Source of the DNA: Albimonas sp963977235
Lineage (GTDB): Bacteria > Pseudomonadota > Alphaproteobacteria > Rhodobacterales > Rhodobacteraceae
Reading direction: 5' to 3'
NCBI RefSeq assembly: GCF_963977235.1
Contig: NZ_CAXBOD010000001.1
Coordinates: 446,699-510,698 of the forward strand
Length of the DNA: 64,000 bases
Shown: piece after piece, positions 8,826 through 16,775 of the stretch
Layout: each line of letters starts with the position of its first letter
Position numbering within the stretch: the first letter of the stretch is position 1
Program-made: the position numbers and the translations under genes
The notes under the pieces: model-generated
The model's database searches: none
The model's input: the letters and a program-made list of their open reading frames with translations, nothing else
Told to the model about the DNA's origin: nothing

Positions 8826-8904
8826 GGGGCCGCGGCTTGCGCCGCGGCCCCCGGTCTGTCCCTCGCGATCTGTGTCGCGTGCCCGGGGAGGCGAACCTCC
8901 CCGG
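8826..8904 (-). terminator. Two tandem hairpins ending the groES-groEL transcript
   Basis: Reading the minus strand past the groEL stop, first comes a 9-bp stem CCGGGGAGG / CCTCCCCGG with a 4-base loop (8883-8904), then an 11-bp stem GGGGCCGCGGC / GCCGCGGCCCC with a 4-base loop (8826-8851) followed on that strand by TTTGTC. The second has the better intrinsic-terminator form. Confidence 0.72.
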
Positions 8905-8911
8905 AAGGGGA

Positions 8912-10546
<1,635 letters not shown>

Positions 10547-10605
10547 CTGTCGTTGGCTCCTGTCAGAACTTCAGCGTGTAGGGTTCAGGCCGGGCGCGAA
10601 AGCGC

Positions 10606-10917
10606 TCAGGCGGCCTTCGCGGCGGCGTCGTCGCCGAGGATGCCGAGGATGTCGGATTCCTTCATGATCAGAAGGTCCTTGCCGTCGAGCTTGACCTCGG
10701 TGCCCGACCACTTGCCGAACAGGACGCGGTCGCCGGCTTTCACGGCGGGGGCGATCAGCTCGCCATTGTCTTTGCGCGCGCCCTCGCCCACGGCGATGAT
10801 CTCGCCTTCCTGGGGCTTCTCCTTGGCGGCGTCGGGAATGATCAGACCGCCGGCGGTCTTCTCATCGCCTTCGATACGACGAACCAGCACGCGATCGTGC
10901 AGCGGGGTGAAGTTCAT
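10606..10917 (-). CDS. groS: Co-chaperonin GroES (Hsp10)
   Basis: 103-residue lid of the chaperonin. Starts MNFTPLHDRVLVRRIEGDEK and carries the mobile-loop region KTAGGLIIPDAAKEKPQEG and the core VKAGDRVLFGKWSGTEVKLDG. ATG 10917 was chosen over an in-frame ATG ten codons upstream because it gives the canonical N-terminus and has a GGGAGCC ribosome-binding site. Transcribed with groEL, downstream of CIRCE, hence expected to be repressed by HrcA. Confidence 0.97.
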   Translation of the reverse strand: MNFTPLHDRVLVRRIEGDEKTAGGLIIPDAAKEKPQEGEIIAVGEGARKDNGELIAPAVKAGDRVLFGKWSGTEVKLDGKDLLIMKESDILGILGDDAAAKAA

Positions 10918-10999
10918 GACGTGGCTCCCTTGCAATGTGGCTTCCACGATGCTCCGAACGGTGGGCCTGGACCCGTCTCACCGAGACCGGGACCGGCTG

Positions 11000-11026
11000 T
11001 TAGCACTCGGAGCGGGGGAGTGCTAA
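11000..11026. promoter_or_regulatory. CIRCE operator (HrcA binding site)
   Basis: Perfect CIRCE inverted repeat TTAGCACTC-N9-GAGTGCTAA, 82 bases upstream of groES on the minus strand. This is the established HrcA operator for groESL. It lies only 27 bases before the divergent TraB/GumN gene, so HrcA could also affect that promoter. Confidence 0.96.
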
Positions 11027-11053
11027 CGAGCGCGGAGTTAGGAGATCGGCGCC

Positions 11054-12211
11054 ATGCTGTCAAGATTCGCGAAACGCATTGCCGCGGCCTTCGAGGTCGG
11101 GACCGCGCCGATGGAGCGCTCCGCGAGGGGCGCCGCCCGGCTCGCGTTCCCGGGGGAGGTGGCCGTCGGGTCCTCGGGGCGCAAGGCGAAGGCGGCCGGG
11201 CGTCTCGCCGCAGGGACCGTGTCGCTGCTCCTGGGGGCGTCGGGCGCGCTTCTGGGGGCCGGGGCTGCGGCGGCCGACTGCGGGGGCGGGCGCGACCTGC
11301 TGGCCGAGCTCGCCCGGGCCGATCCGCAGGCGCATGACGGGATCATGGCGGCCGCGGCGGCCGAGCCCAACGCCGAGGGGGTGTTCTGGACCGTGCGGCG
11401 GCCGGGGGGCGCGACCTCCTGGCTGATGGGCAGCTACCACGTCCCGCATCCGATGATCGACCCGGCCCCGCCCGGCGCGGTGGCCGCACTGGGCGCGGCG
11501 CGGGTGATGCTGATGGAGATGTCGCCCGAGGAGATGGGCCGCATGGGCCGGCTGATGGCCGAGGATCCCACGCTCGTCGCCAATCTCGAGCGCCCGCCGC
11601 TGGACCAGGCCCTGGGCGCCGAGGACTTCCAGGCGGTGGCCGGGGCCATGCAGGCGCTCGGCGTCCCGCCCGAGCGCACCGCCGTCATGCGCCCCTGGAT
11701 CGTGCACCTGTCGCTGGCCACCCCGCCCTGCGCGATGTCCGCGCTGGCCGACGGCGCGGGCACGATGGACGCGGGCCTGGCCGCCCGCGCCGCCGCGCTG
11801 GGCCTCGAGGTGAAGGGCATGGAAACCTGGGAGACGCTGCTCCCGGTGCTGCAGAAGGACGAGTGGAGCGCCGAGTCCCTCGACTCCCTGGTCCTCTCGG
11901 CGCGCGAGGCGGACGCCGGGCGCGACATGCAGTCGACCTCCGCCCGGCTTTACCGCGAGGAGCGGGTCTGGCCGATCTGGACCTACGGCCTGTGGCGGGC
12001 CGAGCAGTCAGGCCGCGACGCCGGCGCCGCGGAGCTGCGGGCCGAGCTGTTCGACGCCCGCAACCGCCGCTTTGTCGAGGCGGCCCTGCCGGAGCTGGAG
12101 CGCGGCGGCGCCTTCGTGCTCGCCGGCGCCCTGCACCTGGGCGGCGAGCAGGGGATGGTCCGCCTGCTGCGCGAGCGCGGCTTCACGGTGGAGCGCGCGC
12201 CTCTGCGCTGA
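11054..12211 (+). CDS. TraB/GumN family protein
   Basis: 385 residues. After a long basic N-terminus comes a hydrophobic stretch (GTVSLLLGASGALLGAGAAAA) that could be a signal or anchor, then the TraB/GumN fold: WLMGSYHVPHP (the GxxH motif) near residues 120-140, GMETWETLLPVL in the middle, and the C-terminal RNRRFVEAALPELERGG and VLAGALHLGGEQGMVRLLRERG. The two GxxH motifs are thought to form a metallopeptidase-like active site (Tiki/TraB superfamily); substrate unknown. GGAG lies 9 bases before ATG 11054. A later start nearer the hydrophobic segment is possible. Confidence 0.85.
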   Translation: MLSRFAKRIAAAFEVGTAPMERSARGAARLAFPGEVAVGSSGRKAKAAGRLAAGTVSLLLGASGALLGAGAAAADCGGGRDLLAELARADPQAHDGIMAAAAAEPNAEGVFWTVRRPGGATSWLMGSYHVPHPMIDPAPPGAVAALGAARVMLMEMSPEEMGRMGRLMAEDPTLVANLERPPLDQALGAEDFQAVAGAMQALGVPPERTAVMRPWIVHLSLATPPCAMSALADGAGTMDAGLAARAAALGLEVKGMETWETLLPVLQKDEWSAESLDSLVLSAREADAGRDMQSTSARLYREERVWPIWTYGLWRAEQSGRDAGAAELRAELFDARNRRFVEAALPELERGGAFVLAGALHLGGEQGMVRLLRERGFTVERAPLR

Positions 12212-12326
12212 GCCCTCCCCCCTGCGCCGAGCCCTCCCGCGGCGCCGCCATCGGTCGACCGCGCCGGGGCGCAGCGGGGGCGCAGCGGGGGCGGGCCCCG
12301 ATCCGCGCCCGCCCAGCGTCAGGCTT

Positions 12327-12785
12327 TCAGGTCATCGCGCCGATCATCGTGCAGGCGGTGCAGATCGCCAGGAGCGGCAGGATCAGGCCCGGCCACCAGT
12401 CGGGCGTGCCGCCCGCGCGGGCCAGCGAGACGTCGGCCGCGAAGACCGCCACGAAGGCCGGCGCCTCGATCCACAGCATCGCGCGTCCGCCGATCCCCAG
12501 CGCCAGGAAGCCCACCAGCGCGGGCACCACGCCGACGCCGAGCGTCCACCAGGTCGCGCCCTCGCCCAGGCCCGCGCCGGCGAAGCCCCAGCGGCAGCCG
12601 CCGTGGAAGGCCAGCAGCATCGCCCCCCAGGCGCCCATCAGGTAGCGGGCGCGGTCGGCCGTTCCGATCTCGGTGGTCAGGGCGATCAGCAGCAGGGCCA
12701 CGAAGGGCGCCACCGCGACCACGCCCACGGTCAGCGCGGGAAGGGGGGCCTGGAGCGGCCGGAAGGACAGCTCGGAACTCGGCAT
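12327..12785 (-). CDS. DUF3429 family membrane protein
   Basis: 152 residues, largely hydrophobic, with about five membrane segments (ALTVGVVAVAPFVALLLIAL; LMGAWGAMLLAFHGG; WTLGVGVVPALVGFLAL; and two C-terminal). The LLAFHGGCRWGFA motif is typical of DUF3429 inner-membrane proteins, whose function is unknown. ATG 12785 is preferred; an in-frame ATG at 12827 adds 14 residues. Single gene, convergent with the TraB/GumN gene. Confidence 0.78.
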   Translation of the reverse strand: MPSSELSFRPLQAPLPALTVGVVAVAPFVALLLIALTTEIGTADRARYLMGAWGAMLLAFHGGCRWGFAGAGLGEGATWWTLGVGVVPALVGFLALGIGGRAMLWIEAPAFVAVFAADVSLARAGGTPDWWPGLILPLLAICTACTMIGAMT

Positions 12786-13045
12786 CTGGGACGCTCTCTC
12801 GAAGGGGGCACGCAGCGACCGGGCCAAGCAAACCAGCCTTGCGCTCCGCTGACAAGCGCCGCGCCCGCCCGCCCGGGGCCCGTCCCGCCCGCTCCCGGCG
12901 CCCGTTCCGCCTTCCGCCCGGCGCCCGTTCCGGCGCTGGCGCCCGCCCCCGCGGCGCCTTGCCGGTTGCCACGGCGGGCGTCGCGGGGCAGGGGTCGGGG
13001 CGACCCCCGACGCGCCCGCGGGCGCAGGCTGCCGGAGCCCTCGCC

Positions 13046-13906
13046 ATGACCCCGATCCTCGGCTCGCTGTCCGATCTCGACGGCCGCTACGACGTCCTTT
13101 TCTGCGACCTGTGGGGCTGCCTGCACGACGGACGCCGCGTCTATCCCGCCGCCGTCGAGGCGCTGCGCCGGTTCCGCGCCGGCGGCGGCCTGGTGATCCT
13201 GATGACCAACGCGCCGCGGCCCGCCGTCTCGGTCGAGCGGCATCTCGAGCGGCTGGGCTGTCCGCCCGACGTGCGCGACGGGGTGGTCAGTTCGGGCGAC
13301 GCGGCGGTGGCCTCGGTCAACGCCGGCGACTGGGGACGGCGGGTGTTCCACATCGGCGCCGCAAAGGACGAGGCCTTCTTCGAGGCCGCGCAGGTCGAGC
13401 GGGTGGGCCTCGACGAGGCCGAGTCGGTGCTGGTCACCGGCCTGGTCGACGACCTGACCGAGACCCCAGACGACTACGCCGAGATTCTGGCCGCCGCCCG
13501 CGCCCGCGGCCTGCGGATGCTCTCGGCCAACCCCGACGTGCATGTCGACGTGGGCGAGCGCCGGATCTGGTGCGCCGGCGGCATCGCGGCCGCCTACGAG
13601 GCCCTGGGCGGCGAGACCGCCAGCTACGGCAAGCCCCACCCGCCGATCTACGCGCTGGGGCGGGCGATGGTCGAAGCGCGGCTCGGGCGGCCGGTATCCG
13701 ATGATCGGGTGCTGTGCGTGGGCGACGGCATTCACACCGATGTCGCCGGCGGCGTGGCGCAGGGCCTGGACACGTTGTTCGTCACCGGCGGGCTCGCCGC
13801 CCCGCAAATGGGCGCAGACGTTGAACATCCTGAGGCCGAGCGGCTGGAGTCCTACCTTGCCGCGCACGCGCTGACCCCGACCGCGGCCATCGGCCGCCTG
13901 CGTTGA
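13046..13906 (+). CDS. HAD-superfamily hydrolase (TIGR01459-like, class IIA)
   Basis: 286 residues. Motif I FCDLWGCLHDG holds the nucleophile Asp, motif II is LMTNAPRP, and motifs III/IV appear as YGKPHPPIYALG (Lys) and CVGDGIHTDVAGG (Asp), giving a complete HAD phosphatase site with a class-II cap between. Members of this alphaproteobacterial group are predicted sugar or nucleotide phosphatases; the substrate is unknown. Start at ATG 13046 with GGAG upstream. It immediately precedes the small secreted YjbE-like genes but is probably a separate transcript. Confidence 0.87.
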   Translation: MTPILGSLSDLDGRYDVLFCDLWGCLHDGRRVYPAAVEALRRFRAGGGLVILMTNAPRPAVSVERHLERLGCPPDVRDGVVSSGDAAVASVNAGDWGRRVFHIGAAKDEAFFEAAQVERVGLDEAESVLVTGLVDDLTETPDDYAEILAAARARGLRMLSANPDVHVDVGERRIWCAGGIAAAYEALGGETASYGKPHPPIYALGRAMVEARLGRPVSDDRVLCVGDGIHTDVAGGVAQGLDTLFVTGGLAAPQMGADVEHPEAERLESYLAAHALTPTAAIGRLR

Positions 13907-14021
13907 AGTCGGCGAAGCTGTTCATATTCAAGGTGATTTTGGAGCGGCGCTTCTCTGCTGCAATGCGGCATGCTAGATCTTCAGTCGACGAGGGGCCCAC
14001 ACCGCCACACCGGAGTTCGAC

Positions 14022-14318
14022 ATGAATATCGCCAGGACCGCCCTTGCCGCCGTCGCCGCCGCGGCGTTCGCGACGACGTTCGGCCTCTCCCCGGCTCTCG
14101 CCGGCCCCGAGGTCTCCGCGCCGAGCGACCTGCAGGATCCGCGCGCCGTGCAGTCCGCGGGCGTCGCGCAGCAGACCGCGGCGGGCCAGGCGCCGATCTT
14201 CGGCCTGCCGTCGGTCGTGCCGGCGGTTGCGGCCGTTGCGGCCACGTTCGGCCTCGCCATCGCGGCCAGCAATAGCGGCGGCGACAACGCGACGAGCACG
14301 CCGTCGACCCCCAACTGA
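14022..14318 (+). CDS. Small secreted YjbE/GfcA-like protein, copy 1
   Basis: 98 residues: signal peptide (MNIARTALAAVAAAAFATTF, cut after ALA near 27), a short Pro/Ala-rich stretch with the motif VQSAGVAQQ and GQAPIFGLP, one hydrophobic segment (VVPAVAAVAATFGLAIAA), and a hydrophilic Ser/Thr/Asn/Asp tail (SNSGGDNATSTPSTPN). This layout matches E. coli YjbE (exopolysaccharide operon yjbEFGH), whose function is unknown. The near-identical motif in the copy at 15405 and the shared layout at 14449 show a local three-member family. Nearby yjbF and yjbH homologues support the assignment; sequence identity alone would not. Confidence 0.68.
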   Translation: MNIARTALAAVAAAAFATTFGLSPALAGPEVSAPSDLQDPRAVQSAGVAQQTAAGQAPIFGLPSVVPAVAAVAATFGLAIAASNSGGDNATSTPSTPN

Positions 14319-14448
14319 TCGACGCCGGTCGGGCCGGGGATCTTCGGGTCTCCGGCGAGGCGTAAGGGATTTGTTCACGCTCTGCCGGTATTCGGCGGGG
14401 GTGGGAGGCATCTTCGGGGCGGGGGACGACTTCTGACAGGAGCGTTCC

Positions 14449-14736
14449 ATGCGAACCATGCTCATCGCCCTTTGCATCCAGGGGCTGGCCCTCGGTCCGG
14501 CCCTTGCGGATGCCGCGTCCCCTGCGCCCTCGCCTCAGGCGGCCTCCCTTCCGGCGGCGCTGGATCAGACGCCTGAGCCCAAGGGCGTGTCCCGACAGCT
14601 CGCGCAGGCCCCGGTGGTCGGCGTCCCGCTCCTCGTGGTGGGCGGCGCGGTGGCCGCGGTGACCGTCGTCGCGGTGACCGTGGCGGCGAGCAAGGACGAC
14701 AACAAGTCGACGAACTCGACGACCTCGACCAAGTAG
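14449..14736 (+). CDS. Small secreted YjbE/GfcA-like protein, copy 2 (divergent)
   Basis: 95 residues: signal peptide ending ALA near 21 (MRTMLIALCIQGLALGPALA), a Pro/Ala/Gln-rich spacer, the abbreviated motif RQLAQAPVVGVPLLVV, one hydrophobic segment (VGGAVAAVTVVAVTVAA), and a polar tail SKDDNKSTNSTTSTK. It keeps the architecture of copies 1 and 3 but has lost the VAQQ block, so it is the most diverged. Preceded by an AGGAG site (TGACAGGAGCGTTCC). It lies 130 bases after copy 1 and could be cotranscribed. Likely exported, possibly surface-retained through its hydrophobic segment. Confidence 0.65.
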   Translation: MRTMLIALCIQGLALGPALADAASPAPSPQAASLPAALDQTPEPKGVSRQLAQAPVVGVPLLVVGGAVAAVTVVAVTVAASKDDNKSTNSTTSTK

Positions 14737-15404
14737 GCCGCAGCGGCGAAGTCGATCCGCTGCGAAGCGGCAGAGGCGGCGCAAGCCGCCTCACCCTGGC
14801 TGGCGGCGCAAGCCGCCTCACCTTGGCCGAGGGGGCCGCGGGGGCGATTCGGGCCTGCCCCGAGGCGCCCCGCCGCCTCTCGACTCAAGGTGAGGGCCCA
14901 GTGTGTGGCAGGTCGGTCACGGCCCTCGCCGCGGTCGCGCGTCGCCGGCGCGCATCTTCCGGGGCGCGCGGAGATGTTCGGGCGCGCGGAGGTGTTCGAC
15001 CTTCTCGCTGCGAACCTAACCTTCTCGCCGCGAACCGTCGCGCGCGAGAGAGCGGTTGGTTGAAGCGTGTGCGGAAACCGTTTCCGCCAAGTCCGAGGCA
15101 TTGATTTCAAGGCGCCGACGACCGCGGGACGCGGCGCCTGCCGCAAGGGCGCCGCAAGAGCGTTGCGAGGGACCGGCCACGGGGGCCGAGCCCGGGTTCG
15201 CCGGTCCGGCTGGGAGCGATCTGGGCGAGGGCGGGCGGTGTCCGTCGACAGAGCGAAAGCTCAACCTGTTCAAGCCGTTCCATTATTGGGAACGGGACCG
15301 CGACGGAAGGTCGGGGCGCGAACTGCGCCGCGGCTTGACGTCGTTGTTGCTTTGCGGCGCCGAGTCGGGTAACGCTTCTTCAAGTGGATGTATTGGAGGG
15401 TGTA
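14737..15404. other. Long spacer between small secreted protein genes
   Basis: 668 bases with no convincing gene. It begins with a tandem hairpin repeat (listed separately) that may end the transcript of the first two small genes. The last 120 bases before copy 3 become less GC-biased and probably hold its promoter; I could not fix -35/-10 boxes with confidence. Confidence 0.5.
14773..14827. repeat. Tandem 26-base repeat, each unit a hairpin
   Basis: Two adjacent copies (14775-14800 and 14802-14827) of a 26-base unit beginning GGCGGCGCAAGCCGCCTCACC differ at one position. Each unit is self-complementary around a GCAA loop: 8-bp stem GAGGCGGC/GCCGCCTC in the first, 6-bp in the second. Location 37 bases after the stop of small gene copy 2 suggests a double terminator or RNA-stabilising element. 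Confidence 0.6.
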
Positions 15405-15656
15405 ATGAAACTCATCGCCACCGCTATCGCTGCGTTCGGCCTGATGGCCGCGCCGCTTGCCGCCCAGGATGCCTCTTCCCAGGTTCCTGAGGTTCAGACC
15501 GCCGGTGTTGCGCAGCAGGCGCAGATCGGTCAGGCCCCGCTGCTGGGCATTCCCCCGCTCGTGCTCGGCGTCGTCGGCGCCGCTGTCATCATCGGCGGTG
15601 CGGTTGCCCTGTCGAACACGGGCGACGACAACAACTCGACGCCCAACACCCGCTGA
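15405..15656 (+). CDS. Small secreted YjbE/GfcA-like protein, copy 3
   Basis: 83 residues: signal peptide (MKLIATAIAAFGLMAAPLAA, cut near 20), motif VQTAGVAQQ and GQAPLLGIPPL almost identical to copy 1, hydrophobic segment VLGVVGAAVIIGGAVAL and tail SNTGDDNNSTPNTR. ATG 15405 was chosen because TTGGAGGG precedes it and the signal peptide starts there; an in-frame start seven codons upstream is unlikely. It is followed by a strong terminator, so it ends a transcript that converges with yjbF. Codon usage is less GC-extreme than neighbours, as often seen in highly expressed small exported proteins. Confidence 0.68.
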   Translation: MKLIATAIAAFGLMAAPLAAQDASSQVPEVQTAGVAQQAQIGQAPLLGIPPLVLGVVGAAVIIGGAVALSNTGDDNNSTPNTR

Positions 15657-16037
15657 CTTTCCGCCTTTCCCTTTGGGGGAAGGGAGACGGACAAGCCAAC
15701 AGGTCGTCGAGCGATCGACCGAAATTCAACGCGACGCCGGAGACGGCGTCGCGTTATTTGTTTGCCGGTCGCAGGTCGCGGCGCCGGCGCGGGCCGCCCG
15801 GGCCGATCTCTGCCGGAAAAGACGCGCTCGCTCGCGCGAGCGGGAGAGCATCGAATTGCGGGAAGAGGCGCGCGACGCGTCGCGCGGCGGACGCGAATGA
15901 GCGCTCATGGAAGGGCGCAAGGCGCCGACCCTTCGGCTCCGGACAAGGGGGAACGCGCGAGACGCCGCCTGTCGGCGGCCGCCGTCAGCCAACCCGGACC
16001 GCGACCAACCTGAGGGCGGCCGTCCGAGAACGCCGCG
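15657..16037. other. Convergent intergenic region with terminator
   Basis: 381 bases between copy 3 of the small secreted genes and yjbF. Apart from the terminator at 15728-15765 nothing is recognised; the remaining sequence is GC-rich without good coding signals. Confidence 0.5.
15728..15765 (+). terminator. Strong intrinsic terminator after small secreted gene copy 3
   Basis: Perfect 12-bp stem AACGCGACGCCG / CGGCGTCGCGTT with a GAGA tetraloop (15728-15755), followed by ATTTGTTTG. It is among the best-formed terminators in the window and separates the small genes from the convergent yjbF. Confidence 0.9.
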
Positions 16038-16775
16038 TCAGGGCGCGAAGGGGGTCAGGATCGAGATCTCGAGCGAGCCGCGCTCGGGGCCGTACCACTG
16101 CAGGGAGCGCCACACGAACCCCGTCTCCTCGTCCGCCCAGTAGCGGTTGACGATGGTGCGGTAGGGGCTGCGGCAGGTCTCCTCGACCTCGATGACGTCG
16201 AAGGTCACCTCGGCGACGAGGATCCGAGTGGGGCCAATCGCGCGCGGGGCGCACAGGAAGGTGCGCGCGAACGGACGCCCCTCGGCGTCGATGAAGCGCA
16301 TCACCCGCGTCACCTGACCCGGCCACTCGCGCACCGGGCGCTGCGCCACCAGGAAGTCCTCGGCGGGGTCGGAACGATAGCCGATCCGCTCGTCGCCCAG
16401 CCCGTGACCCGACAGCAGCGCGCCGCCCTGCATCGTCAGGCTCTGCTTGGTGGGGTTGTAGTAGGTGACTTTCCCGTCGGGCTTGGCGGCGAAGGCGATG
16501 AAGTAGGCCATCGGCGAGTCGCTGATCGAGGCGCCGATCAGCGCGCCGTCGATCTGGTTGATCTCGGCGCGGGTCAGCTGGCGGGGCGGCTCGGCCGGCT
16601 CGGACTCGAGGCCGACGGCGCCGGCCAGCGAGTCGAGCGCAAGCCCGCCCAGCTCGCGCACAAGTTCGGTCGAGCTGCCCTGCGGCCCGCAGCCGGCCAG
16701 CAGCGCGGCCCCCGCCAGCAGCGCCGCGCCCAGGGACGGCGCCCTTCCCCTCGATCCGCTCGCCCGCGTGCTCAT
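16038..16775 (-). CDS. yjbF: YjbF/GfcB-family exopolysaccharide lipoprotein
   Basis: 245 residues. N-terminus has a signal peptide with lipobox LLAGC near residue 29, so it is an outer-membrane-type lipoprotein. The mature part matches the YjbF/GfcB group: INQIDGALIGASISDSPMA, a TYYNPTKQSLTMQGG-like strand region, a central RVMRFIDAEGRPFARTFLC and a C-terminal IVNRYWADEETGFVWRSLQW. In E. coli the yjbEFGH and gfc operons serve exopolysaccharide or group 4 capsule export. Its ATG overlaps the yjbH stop by 4 bases (ATGA), indicating coupling. No yjbG/gfcC homologue is present between them. Confidence 0.82.
   Translation of the reverse strand: MSTRASGSRGRAPSLGAALLAGAALLAGCGPQGSSTELVRELGGLALDSLAGAVGLESEPAEPPRQLTRAEINQIDGALIGASISDSPMAYFIAFAAKPDGKVTYYNPTKQSLTMQGGALLSGHGLGDERIGYRSDPAEDFLVAQRPVREWPGQVTRVMRFIDAEGRPFARTFLCAPRAIGPTRILVAEVTFDVIEVEETCRSPYRTIVNRYWADEETGFVWRSLQWYGPERGSLEISILTPFAP

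Noticed and set aside
8583..8911. Small open frame between the lipoprotein gene and groEL
   Set aside because: Overlaps the groEL terminator hairpins and has Cys/Arg-rich low-complexity translation with no ribosome-binding site.
12270..12291. Two tandem 11-base GC repeats (CGCAGCGGGGG)
   Set aside because: Short slippage-type duplication in GC-rich intergenic DNA with no structure or coding link.
15335..15357. TTGACG as a -35 box for small secreted gene copy 3
   Set aside because: No acceptable -10 hexamer at 16-18 bases; left as an unassigned promoter region.
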